From Bacteroidia bacterium (GTDB lineage: Bacteria > Bacteroidota > Bacteroidia > Bacteroidales > P3): a DNA stretch of 5,514 bases. A model generated the notes under the pieces. It was not told where the DNA came from. It saw nothing but the letters and a program-made list of their open reading frames with translations, and made no database searches. Shown one piece after another: positions 1-5,514 of this stretch. Within the stretch, counting starts at the first letter, position 1; every line of letters starts with the position of its first letter. The DNA lies in the NCBI GenBank assembly GCA_025999775.1, contig BNXT01000100.1:1-5514 (forward strand), given 5' to 3'. Made by a program: the position numbers and the translations under genes.

Positions 1-31
1 AATAAAAAATATCACTTTTAGCTGATTATAA
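1..31. repeat. 31-base direct repeat, left copy
   Basis: Bases 1-31 are identical to bases 1530-1560, with no mismatch over all 31 positions. The repeat is AT-rich and ends in the motif TTTAGCTGATTATA. The left copy starts at the window edge, so the true repeat may extend further left. The two copies bracket the ATPase gene and start 1529 bases apart. Divergence begins immediately after base 31, so this is a sharply bounded duplication. The sequence does not show whether it is a recombination scar, a dispersed intergenic repeat or part of a tandem array. Confidence 0.9.
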
Positions 32-64
32 GTTGATAAAAGTAGCGGAATCAATAATTTTTTG

Positions 65-72
65 TACCTTTG
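65..72 (+). promoter_or_regulatory. Bacteroidetes-type -7 element before the ATPase gene
   Basis: TACCTTTG at this position matches the Bacteroidetes primary-sigma -7 consensus TAnnTTTG. The expected TTTG -33 element at the usual spacing is not present. The nearest TTG, at 33-35, is 29 bases upstream and so too far, and the promoter may be weak or assisted. Transcription would start just after base 72, leaving a leader of about 20 bases before the ATG at 98. That ATG has an A/T-rich upstream stretch and no Shine-Dalgarno sequence, as is usual in this phylum. Confidence 0.55.
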
Positions 73-87
73 TAGCTGAATATAAAA
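73..87 (+). repeat. Extra copy of the TAGCTGA(A/T)TATAAAA motif in the leader
   Basis: Bases 73-87 match bases 1548-1562 at 14 of 15 positions. They also match the 13 bases at 19-31 that lie inside the left direct repeat, with one mismatch. The copy begins directly after the -7 element, where transcription should start. Two copies in the same orientation therefore flank the promoter core. This would suit a protein binding site, but equally could be a remnant of an older repeat. No function is shown. Confidence 0.5.
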
Positions 88-97
88 CTGCAAATTT

Positions 98-1513
98 ATG
101 GAAATTATTGGAAGAAAAGACGACAAACGCACATTGCAGCAATACTTTGAGAGTGATAAACCCGAATTTGTTGCGGTGTATGGACGACGCAGAACAGGCA
201 AAACTTTCTTGGTAAAAGAATTTTTTGCCGACAGGTTTTCGTTCTACATTTCGGGCTTAGCAAACTCAACAAAAGAAGAGCAACTCGACAACTTTGCCGC
301 TACGCTCACTGCCTACGGCAAAACGCCTTACGCTCGTGCCAAGGACTGGTTGGAGGCGTTTCGCCAACTCGTACATTTGCTCGAAAACGACAAACGGCGC
401 AGTAAAAAAGTGATTTTTATAGACGAATTGCCGTGGTTTGATACACCGCGTTCAGGCTTTATCACAGGGTTGGAGTGGTTTTGGAACTCGTGGGCTTCGG
501 CTCGCCCCGAAATTTTGCTGATTACTTGCGGCTCGGCTACTTCATGGATGATTAACAAACTGCTGCGCAATCGTGGCGGTCTGCACAACCGCGTAACGCA
601 TCGAATGTTGATTGAACCATTTACGCTTGCCGAATGTGAAGCGTTTTTCAAACATAAAAAAATCGTTTTGGAACGCAAAGATATTGTCGAAAGCTATATG
701 ATTTTCGGCGGTATTCCGTTCTATCTCAATATGTTTGAAAAAGGGTTGAGCGTGGCGCAAAATGTGGATAAACTGTGCTTTGGCAAAAAAAGTGAACTCA
801 AAGACGAGTTTTCGCTGCTCTATTCTTCGCTGTTCCGCCACGCCGAAAATTACAAAAAGATAATTACAGCGCTGGCAAAGAAAAAAATGGGGTTAACACG
901 TGCCGAAATCGTTGCCGAAACAAGCTTTGCAAACGGAGGAACGCTCACCAAAATGCTCGAAGAACTCGAACAGTGCAATTTTATTCGCTCGTACAACGCT
1001 TTTGAAAAGAAAAATAAAGACAAAATTTTTCAGTTGGTCGATTTTTTTTCGCTTTTTTATCTCAATTTCATGAGAACTGCCAAGCAAAGCGACTCGCATT
1101 TTTGGACAAATATAATTGACAATCAGAAACATAAAACTTGGTCGGGTTATGCTTTCGAGCAAGTTTGTATGCAGCATGCGGCACAAATTAGACAAAAACT
1201 TGGTATTTCGGGCGTTGTTACCTACTCGGCGGCGTGGCGCAGCAAAAAATCTGACCCTGCCGCACAAATCGACCTCCTCATTGAACGCAATGACGGCATT
1301 ATCAATATTTGCGAAATGAAGTACGCCAACGACGAGTTTATCATTAACAAAGATTACGATAAAACACTGCGTAACAAGCGGTCTGCGTTCAAAGCCGAAA
1401 CAAAAACCCGCAAAGCAATACATATTACAGTAGTAACAACTTACGGCGTAAAGCACAATGCTTATTGGAACAATATTCAATCAGAACTAACTATAAATGA
1501 GCTGTTTAAGTAG
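98..1513 (+). CDS. AAA ATPase with C-terminal DUF234-type nuclease-like domain
   Basis: This 471-residue protein belongs to the archaeal/bacterial ATPase family (PF01637) with a DUF234-type C-terminus (PF03008). The Walker A motif GRRRTGKT is at residues 29-36. The Walker B motif VIFIDELPW is at 105-113, with Asp109 and Glu110. A sensor-like CGSATSWM lies at 144-151. A winged-helix-like region spans about 250-300. The C-terminal part has the layout of a PD-(D/E)XK nuclease: Glu354 in GYAFEQ, Asp392 in QIDLLIER, then Glu406 and Lys408 in CEMKY. The length is normal for the family and the frame is intact. The ATG at 98 lies about 25 bases after a -7 element and is the natural start. The gene converges on hydE and has no operon partner. 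Relatives often occur in many copies in Bacteroidetes and archaea, and their biological role is not established. ATP binding is well supported, nuclease activity is only inferred, and no substrate can be named. Confidence 0.9.
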   Translation: MEIIGRKDDKRTLQQYFESDKPEFVAVYGRRRTGKTFLVKEFFADRFSFYISGLANSTKEEQLDNFAATLTAYGKTPYARAKDWLEAFRQLVHLLENDKRRSKKVIFIDELPWFDTPRSGFITGLEWFWNSWASARPEILLITCGSATSWMINKLLRNRGGLHNRVTHRMLIEPFTLAECEAFFKHKKIVLERKDIVESYMIFGGIPFYLNMFEKGLSVAQNVDKLCFGKKSELKDEFSLLYSSLFRHAENYKKIITALAKKKMGLTRAEIVAETSFANGGTLTKMLEELEQCNFIRSYNAFEKKNKDKIFQLVDFFSLFYLNFMRTAKQSDSHFWTNIIDNQKHKTWSGYAFEQVCMQHAAQIRQKLGISGVVTYSAAWRSKKSDPAAQIDLLIERNDGIINICEMKYANDEFIINKDYDKTLRNKRSAFKAETKTRKAIHITVVTTYGVKHNAYWNNIQSELTINELFK

Positions 1514-1515
1514 CT

Positions 1516-1540
1516 AACCAGCTAAATCTAATAAAAAATA
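1516..1540. repeat. CAGCTAAAT repeat unit, first copy
   Basis: Bases 1516-1540 align with 1569-1593 at 21 of 25 positions, sharing the core CAGCTAAAT followed by a TAAAAA stretch. This copy starts three bases after the ATPase stop codon and runs into the right 31-base direct repeat. It contains the inverse of the AGCTG motif found in that repeat, so the whole segment alternates direct and inverted copies of one short element. Confidence 0.6.
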
Positions 1541-1560
1541 TCACTTTTAGCTGATTATAA
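1530..1560. repeat. 31-base direct repeat, right copy
   Basis: This is an exact copy of bases 1-31, lying 17 bases after the ATPase stop codon at 1511-1513. Its last 14 bases form the left arm of the hairpin at 1546-1579, whereas the left copy at 1-31 lacks the matching right arm. The region to its right, up to the hydE stop codon, is not repeated at the left end within this window. Confidence 0.9.
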
Positions 1561-1579
1561 AAGTCTATAATCAGCTAAA
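1546..1579. terminator. Perfect 14-bp hairpin between convergent genes, possible terminator
   Basis: TTTAGCTGATTATA at 1546-1559 is perfectly complementary to TATAATCAGCTAAA at 1566-1579, with a 6-base loop AAAGTC. It lies between the convergent ATPase and hydE stop codons, where a bidirectional terminator is expected. On the minus strand the stem is followed by AGTGATATTTTTTATT, a T-rich tail, so termination of the hydE transcript is plausible. On the plus strand the following bases are A-rich and do not suit an intrinsic terminator. The stem has only 3 G-C pairs, so it is weak. A protein-binding palindrome is the alternative. Confidence 0.45.
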
Positions 1580-1593
1580 TATAGTAAAAATTA
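1569..1593. repeat. CAGCTAAAT repeat unit, second copy
   Basis: This is the partner of the unit at 1516-1540, matching 21 of 25 bases and lying 53 bases downstream of it. It includes the right arm of the hairpin. Together with the 31-base repeat it shows that most of the 147-base intergenic region is built from one short element in alternating orientation. Confidence 0.6.
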
Positions 1594-1650
1594 TGTAAAT
1601 TGCAGGAAATTAAGAATTATGAAAAACACAAGCTCAGCGCCGTCCGTTAT

Positions 1651-1666
1651 GTATAGCGTGCTATAC
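1651..1666. repeat. Short inverted repeat over the hydE stop codon
   Basis: GTATAGC at 1651-1657 pairs with GCTATAC at 1660-1666, and the right arm covers the hydE stop codon (TAG on the minus strand at 1663-1661). The loop is very short and realistically includes the innermost pair. No T-run follows on the minus strand, so it is not a typical intrinsic terminator. It may stabilise the mRNA 3' end or be chance. Confidence 0.35.
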
Positions 1667-2755
1667 TTGAATGAGAGCAGACGATACTTCGGGCACGTAG
1701 TGTTTAGAATCGCCTGTTTCGCCATAGCCTATCTGGTGCCCAATCATCAGAATACGACGTTCTAAACAACGTTTACATTGGTCAGCCTCCTCGTCAATAC
1801 AAGGTTTATTTTCGTAGAGCAAATATTCGCCGCGATACTTTTGAGGCGTTAAGTTAGGCATGATGACGTTAGCGCCGGCAATGATTGCTTTCTCACGTCC
1901 GGCAGGGTCAATCGCCTGCATGGCAGTGGAAGCCGCAATATTTATATCCGGCATCAGCACACGTAATGCAGCAATCATGTTGAGTGTTTTTTCAAATCGC
2001 CACAAGAGCGGCATTAACATGTCCCGATATTGATACAACGGCGTTTGCGAATGTTCAATGTACGGTCCCATCCCGATCATATCAATGTCATGATTTTTAA
2101 AAAATAATAGGTCATTAGCTAAATCTTCGATGGTTTGAAACGGCAAACCAACCATCACTCCTGAGCCTGTTTGGTAGTCCGTCTCACGCAGCCATTGCAA
2201 GGTTTTGACACGATTTTCAAAATCATGAAGGGCGTTATTGGGATGAATTTTGCAGTACAAGTCGGGATTAGACGTCTCGATGCGCAGTAAATAGCGTGTA
2301 GCGCCAGCATTACGCCATTGTTGCAGGGTTTCTTTGCTCTGCTCGCCAAGCGACAGCGTGATACCCATACTATGATTTGTGATTTCACCAATCTGTAACA
2401 ACAATGCAGTTATTTTATCAACAAACGCAGGCGTGCTAATTTCCCCCGACTGTATGACCAACGAGGCATAGCGCTCATTGTACGCATAACGTACCGCATC
2501 TAAAACCTCTTCATCACGCATTTGGTAACGCACAACAGCGGTATTTGCACACCGTAACCCACAGTAATAACAGTTTTTGGCACAGATGTTGGAATACTCT
2601 ATCAAGCCTCTGAAATATACTTTATTGCCAACATTCTGCATCTTTAGTTGTTCGGCGCGTTGTCGTAACAAAAGAGCCTCTGTCCCTTCTGCATTGAGCA
2701 GTGTAACAAGGTCGTTTTTTGTTAGAATAGCTTTATCAAGTACGGTATTTACCAT
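1661..2755 (-). CDS. hydE: [FeFe]-hydrogenase H-cluster radical SAM maturase HydE
   Basis: HydE is a cytoplasmic radical SAM enzyme that works with HydG and HydF to build the diiron subcluster of [FeFe]-hydrogenase. Numbered from the ATG at 2755 (364 residues), the radical SAM motif CAKNCYYC is at 58-65, inside EYSNICAKNCYYCGLRC. Other HydE hallmarks are QSGE at 102-105, LRIETSNP at 157-164, a GSGVMVGLP segment at 197-205, and GANVIMPNLTP at 294-304. A CX7CX2C set (Cys319, Cys327, Cys330) matches the accessory iron-sulfur site known from Thermotoga HydE. The start is uncertain. An ATG at 2773 would add six residues and overlap psd by 13 bases. I prefer 2755 because GGGGAG lies 10 bases before it and the similarity to Thermotoga HydE begins there. 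It ends the prfA-pyrF-psd run. No hydF, hydG or hydrogenase gene is in the window. Biotin synthase and PylB were considered and fit less well. Confidence 0.93.
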   Translation of the reverse strand: MVNTVLDKAILTKNDLVTLLNAEGTEALLLRQRAEQLKMQNVGNKVYFRGLIEYSNICAKNCYYCGLRCANTAVVRYQMRDEEVLDAVRYAYNERYASLVIQSGEISTPAFVDKITALLLQIGEITNHSMGITLSLGEQSKETLQQWRNAGATRYLLRIETSNPDLYCKIHPNNALHDFENRVKTLQWLRETDYQTGSGVMVGLPFQTIEDLANDLLFFKNHDIDMIGMGPYIEHSQTPLYQYRDMLMPLLWRFEKTLNMIAALRVLMPDINIAASTAMQAIDPAGREKAIIAGANVIMPNLTPQKYRGEYLLYENKPCIDEEADQCKRCLERRILMIGHQIGYGETGDSKHYVPEVSSALIQV

Positions 2756-2760
2756 GGTCT

Positions 2761-3438
2761 TCAGTCTCCCCATTCGGCAATCACGGTTTGTCCTCCGAAC
2801 ACAACATCGTCAACCTTCACTTTAATTTTGGCGGAAAGCGGAAGAAAAATATCCACCCGTGATCCAAATTTGATAAATCCCAATTCTTGATTTTGTTGTA
2901 CGCTATCTTCGGTATTTGCATAACACACAATACGTCGAGCTACAGCGCCGGCAATTTGACGCACTAACAAGGTATTGCCTTCGGGAGTATCAATGACTAC
3001 GGTTGTACGCTCGTTTAGCACCGATGATTTGGGATGCCATGCAACAAGGTACTTACCTTCGTGATAGCGGAAAAACCGCACGATTCCCGATATAGGATAG
3101 CGATTGACGTGGATATTCAACGGCGACATAAACACCGATATCTGTTGCCGTTTATCCTTGAAATATTCCGGTTCTTCAACGGTTTGGATTATAACAACTC
3201 TACCATCGGCAGGGCACATAATGCCTTGTTCATTATAGGTAAACTGTCGTGTAGGCATACGGAAAAACCATACGATAACCGCAAAAAGAACCAACAAGAA
3301 CGTATAAAATACGGCTGCAAACATCCAGTGAAATCCTAGATGTCTTTGAAAAACGTAGCAGCCAATACCCAATCCCGCACAAAGAAGCAGCGTGATGATG
3401 ATGGTAGAATATCCCTCCCTATGAATGGTAATGCTCAC
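2761..3438 (-). CDS. psd: Phosphatidylserine decarboxylase proenzyme, short form
   Basis: This 225-residue protein decarboxylates phosphatidylserine to phosphatidylethanolamine at the inner membrane. Two hydrophobic segments (about 12-30 and 36-58) anchor the N-terminus. Family motifs follow: CPADGRV at 75-81, SPLNIHVNRYP at 105-115, WHPKS at 134-138 and NERT at 142-145. The self-cleavage site is KFGSR at 190-194. Cleavage between Gly192 and Ser193 would give a beta chain of 192 residues and a 33-residue alpha chain with an N-terminal pyruvoyl group. Likely catalytic residues are Asp78, His110 and Ser193. The length fits the short bacterial form, which is much smaller than the E. coli enzyme. 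The start is GTG at 3438: an in-frame TAA lies upstream with no ATG between, and the next Met (39) would remove the first membrane segment. It sits 40 bases after pyrF and abuts or overlaps hydE. The usual partner pssA, which makes phosphatidylserine, is not in this window. Confidence 0.94.
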   Translation of the reverse strand: MSITIHREGYSTIIITLLLCAGLGIGCYVFQRHLGFHWMFAAVFYTFLLVLFAVIVWFFRMPTRQFTYNEQGIMCPADGRVVIIQTVEEPEYFKDKRQQISVFMSPLNIHVNRYPISGIVRFFRYHEGKYLVAWHPKSSVLNERTTVVIDTPEGNTLLVRQIAGAVARRIVCYANTEDSVQQNQELGFIKFGSRVDIFLPLSAKIKVKVDDVVFGGQTVIAEWGD

Positions 3439-3478
3439 GATATGATAGTTTTAGTTTAATAACGTTAGTGATTTGGGG

Positions 3479-4309
3479 TTATTGTATTGCAGAAAGTTCT
3501 TTTGCCATTGCATCGCGTAAAGAGCGGGCTTCTTCGGCAGCTTTCGTAGCAAAATCGGTACCGGAAGAGGCGTAGAGGATACTTCGCGATGCGTTAACAA
3601 GAAGTCCGCAATCCTTAGTCATTCCGTATTTACACACTTCTTGCAGAGAGCCGCCCTGTGCACCGACACCCGGTACAAGCAAAAAATGATTTGGCACAAT
3701 GCGTCGTACCGTTGTTAGCATTGATGCCTGTGTGGCGCCTACAACATACATCATGGTTTCCGGAGTACCCCATTGCTGCGAGGTTTTTAGGACTTTTTCA
3801 AATAATTTATCACCGGTCGCTTTGTCTTCCATGAATTGGAAGTCCGCCGAACCTTTATTGGAGGTCAACGCTAACAAAACTGCCCATTTATCAGGGTAAC
3901 CAAGAAACGGTTTGACGGAATCTTCCCCCATATAAGGCGCTATCGTAATTGCGTCGAAATTAAACTCTCCTTGTGGGTCTAAGAACGCTTTGGCATAGAG
4001 TGTAGCGGTATTGCCAATGTCGCCGCGTTTAGCATCGGCAATGGTCAGTACCTCGAACTGACGAAGATAATCCAGGGTTTTTTTCAAGGCAGATAACCCT
4101 GACATTCCTGCGGCTTCGTAGAAAGCGAGATTGGGTTTATAAGCTACGACAAAAGTGTGTGTAGCATCAATAATGGCTCTATTAAACTCAAAAATAGGAT
4201 CTTCTGTTTGACGAAGATGTATAGGGATTTTTTCAATATCTGTATCCAATCCGACACATAAAAACGACTGTTTTTGACGGATGTGTTGTACAAGTTGTTG
4301 TCTGTTCAT
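3479..4309 (-). CDS. pyrF: Orotidine 5'-phosphate decarboxylase, type 2
   Basis: This 276-residue cytoplasmic TIM-barrel enzyme converts orotidine 5'-monophosphate to UMP, the last step of de novo pyrimidine synthesis. The start of the barrel shows FLCVGLDTD at 16-24. The catalytic Lys-Asp signature is [11 protein letters not shown] at 92-102, with Asp92, Lys94 and Asp97. [11 protein letters not shown] at 148-158 and [10 protein letters not shown] at 211-220 (phosphate-binding loop) follow. The length of about 275 and the [11 protein letters not shown] form are typical of the longer type 2 subfamily rather than the E. coli-like form of about 240 residues. The ATG at 4309 lies 11 bases after the prfA stop with no Shine-Dalgarno sequence, so it is probably translated from the prfA message. 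The prfA-pyrF pairing is familiar from other Bacteroidetes. The gene is complete. Confidence 0.96.
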   Translation of the reverse strand: MNRQQLVQHIRQKQSFLCVGLDTDIEKIPIHLRQTEDPIFEFNRAIIDATHTFVVAYKPNLAFYEAAGMSGLSALKKTLDYLRQFEVLTIADAKRGDIGNTATLYAKAFLDPQGEFNFDAITIAPYMGEDSVKPFLGYPDKWAVLLALTSNKGSADFQFMEDKATGDKLFEKVLKTSQQWGTPETMMYVVGATQASMLTTVRRIVPNHFLLVPGVGAQGGSLQEVCKYGMTKDCGLLVNASRSILYASSGTDFATKAAEEARSLRDAMAKELSAIQ

Positions 4310-4320
4310 GGTATAAAGTT

Positions 4321-5394
4321 TTAATAACCTACGGCTTCTTTAAGTTTTTCGGCATTTTCGGCGAGTTGCAGTGCGTCAATCATGTCTTGAATATCGCCAT
4401 CCATAAAGGTTTGCAACGAATAGACGGTACAGTTGATACGGTGGTCGGTAATACGGCTTTGCGGGAAATTGTAGGTGCGGACTTTTGCCGAACGGTCGCC
4501 GGTAGAGACCATCGTTTTGCGTTTTTTGGATATGTCGTCAAGATATTTCTGATATTCGCGTTCATAAAGTCGGGTACGCAAGATCGTCATGGCTTTTTCG
4601 AGGTTTTTGATCTGCGATTTTTCGTCTTGGATAGCCACGACAATGCCCGTAGGGACATGCGTCAAGCGAATAGCGGAGTAGGTTGTATTAACAGACTGTC
4701 CGCCGGGACCGGAGGAACAGTAGGTATCTTTACGGATGTCGCTCTGTTTGAGATCTACATCAAACTCATCGGCTTCCGGCAGTACTACGACCGAAGCGGC
4801 GGATGTATGGACGCGTCCCATCGTTTCTGTTTCCGGCACACGTTGCACGCGATGTACGCCCGATTCGTATTTCAACAGCCCATAAACACTGTCTCCGCTT
4901 ACATTAAGGATAATTTCTTTGTAGCCTCCCACCGTACCTTCGGTACAACTGGCAAGCTCCATACGCCAACCCTTGCTATCACAGTATTTTTGGTACATGC
5001 GGAATAAATCACCGGCAAAGATACTGGCTTCATCGCCACCGGTACCGGCACGAATCTCAATCACAGCGTTCTTACTATCTTGTGGGTCGGTCGGAATCAA
5101 CATGAGGCGAATATCTTCTTCCATGGTGTCCCGCTGCTCAAGGAAAGAGGCTAATTCTTCTTTGGCTAACTCCCGAAACTCCTCATCTTTCTCGGTGGCA
5201 ATCACGTTTTTTGCATTGTCAATGTTAGACACTAAGTTTTTATAGTCGTGATAAGCTTTTACAACAGGTTGTAAGTCTTTGTAATCCTTGCTAATCTTGA
5301 CAAAACGCTTCATATCAGCCATCACATCAGGCTGATTCATTTGTTGTTCAATATCCAAATAGCGGTTGTAAATCGCTTCCAACTTATCTAACAT
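4321..5394 (-). CDS. prfA: Peptide chain release factor 1
   Basis: RF1 ends translation at UAA and UAG codons by triggering hydrolysis of peptidyl-tRNA on the ribosome. The 357-residue length is normal. The N-terminal domain is helical (about 1-100). Domain 2 carries [20 protein letters not shown] at 114-133 and the codon-reading PxT tripeptide as PET at 187-189, inside [16 protein letters not shown]. That marks RF1, since RF2 has SPF there. The catalytic GGQ motif is at 231-233 in [12 protein letters not shown]. Gln233 is the residue methylated by PrmC in other bacteria. No frameshift site of the RF2 type is present. The ATG at 5394 fits the conserved N-terminus. Another ATG 10 bases upstream is out of frame. 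It is the first gene of the minus-strand run, preceded by a good promoter whose -7 element ends 59 bases before the start codon. Confidence 0.97.
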   Translation of the reverse strand: MLDKLEAIYNRYLDIEQQMNQPDVMADMKRFVKISKDYKDLQPVVKAYHDYKNLVSNIDNAKNVIATEKDEEFRELAKEELASFLEQRDTMEEDIRLMLIPTDPQDSKNAVIEIRAGTGGDEASIFAGDLFRMYQKYCDSKGWRMELASCTEGTVGGYKEIILNVSGDSVYGLLKYESGVHRVQRVPETETMGRVHTSAASVVVLPEADEFDVDLKQSDIRKDTYCSSGPGGQSVNTTYSAIRLTHVPTGIVVAIQDEKSQIKNLEKAMTILRTRLYEREYQKYLDDISKKRKTMVSTGDRSAKVRTYNFPQSRITDHRINCTVYSLQTFMDGDIQDMIDALQLAENAEKLKEAVGY

Positions 5395-5453
5395 AATGCT
5401 TCATATTTCAAAACTACCCAAAAGATAGCCAAGTAAGACCACTTATTTTGATG

Positions 5454-5485
5454 CAAAGGTAAGATAATTTTTTGAAATATCCAAA
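5454..5485 (-). promoter_or_regulatory. Promoter of the prfA-pyrF-psd-hydE run
   Basis: On the minus strand, TTTG (5485-5482) is followed after 20 bases by TACCTTTG (5461-5454). This matches the Bacteroidetes -33/-7 consensus TTTG-N(about 19)-TAnnTTTG. Transcription would start near 5448, giving a leader of roughly 50 bases before the prfA ATG. No other convincing promoter was seen between the four genes, so it probably drives all of them. Confidence 0.65.
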
Positions 5486-5501
5486 ATTTTACGTAACTTT
5501 G
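5471..5501 (+). promoter_or_regulatory. Divergent promoter for a gene beyond the right edge
   Basis: On the plus strand, TTTG (5471-5474) is followed after exactly 19 bases by TAACTTTG (5494-5501). This is a full match to the Bacteroidetes promoter consensus. Only 13 bases of the transcript side are in the window, and no start codon is visible, so the gene it serves is unknown. It overlaps the opposing prfA promoter. Confidence 0.65.
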
Positions 5502-5514
5502 CCAAGCTTAATAA

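Noticed and set aside
33..215. 60-codon open frame overlapping the start of the ATPase gene
   Set aside because: It starts before the -7 element and shares no recognisable features. The ATPase frame explains the region.
1042..1049. Run of eight T residues in the ATPase gene as a phase-variation tract
   Set aside because: It encodes Phe-Phe in an intact frame, is short for slippage control, and AT-rich genes here contain several similar runs.
893..1480. 195-codon open frame on the minus strand inside the ATPase gene
   Set aside because: It is antisense to a gene with clear Walker and nuclease-like motifs. Its Cys/Phe-rich translation looks like a shadow frame.
1..1560. Insertion sequence or composite transposon
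   Set aside because: The enclosed protein has no transposase motif, the flanks are direct rather than terminal inverted repeats, and no target-site duplication can be defined because the left edge is cut by the window.
1511..1593. Possible small CRISPR-like array
   Set aside because: The repeats are short, imperfect, alternate in orientation and have no uniform spacers. No cas gene is present.
88..1605. CTGCAAATTTA at 88-98 and its near reverse complement at 1596-1605 as element ends
   Set aside because: Ten or eleven AT-rich bases with an indel are easily found by chance, and the positions do not coincide with the direct repeat ends.
1661..2755. Biotin synthase or another radical SAM enzyme instead of HydE
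   Set aside because: The YCGLR context of the cysteine motif, RIET, GANVIMPNLTP and the CX7CX2C tail fit HydE specifically.
4366..5007. 213-codon open frame on the plus strand inside prfA
   Set aside because: It lies wholly antisense to the strongly supported RF1 gene, matches no family I recognise, and has no promoter or conserved motif.

Overview
The window looks like chromosomal DNA of an anaerobic member of the Bacteroidetes. Three promoter-like sites match the Bacteroidetes consensus (TAnnTTTG -7 element, with a TTTG -33 element about 19-20 bases upstream at two of them). Recognisable Shine-Dalgarno sequences are almost absent before the genes, and intergenic DNA is AT-rich. A HydE-type [FeFe]-hydrogenase maturase implies that the cell makes or uses H2, so it is a fermenting or otherwise anaerobic organism. 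The genus cannot be named from this sequence.

Layout. Bases 1-97 hold a repeat copy and a promoter. Bases 98-1513 (+) encode an AAA ATPase with a C-terminal PD-(D/E)XK nuclease-like domain (PF01637/DUF234 type). Bases 1514-1660 are a convergent intergenic region with a second exact copy of the 31-base repeat, a perfect 14-bp hairpin and related AGCT-centred motifs. From 5394 down to 1661, four genes run tightly on the minus strand: prfA (release factor 1), pyrF (orotidine 5'-phosphate decarboxylase), psd (phosphatidylserine decarboxylase proenzyme) and hydE. Gaps are 11 and 40 bases, and psd and hydE lie 5 bases apart or overlap, depending on the hydE start. Bases 5395-5514 hold two overlapping divergent promoters, one for the prfA operon and one for a gene beyond the right edge.

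The minus-strand genes are housekeeping functions (translation termination, UMP synthesis, phosphatidylethanolamine synthesis) with a hydrogenase cofactor maturase at the end. They look co-transcribed but belong to different pathways. The ATPase-nuclease gene is separate. It is bounded by direct repeats 1529 bases apart and has repeat-derived motifs on both sides of its promoter -7 element. That makes it the most accessory-looking part of the window, but no transposase, integrase or defence-system partner is visible, so no new system can be claimed.
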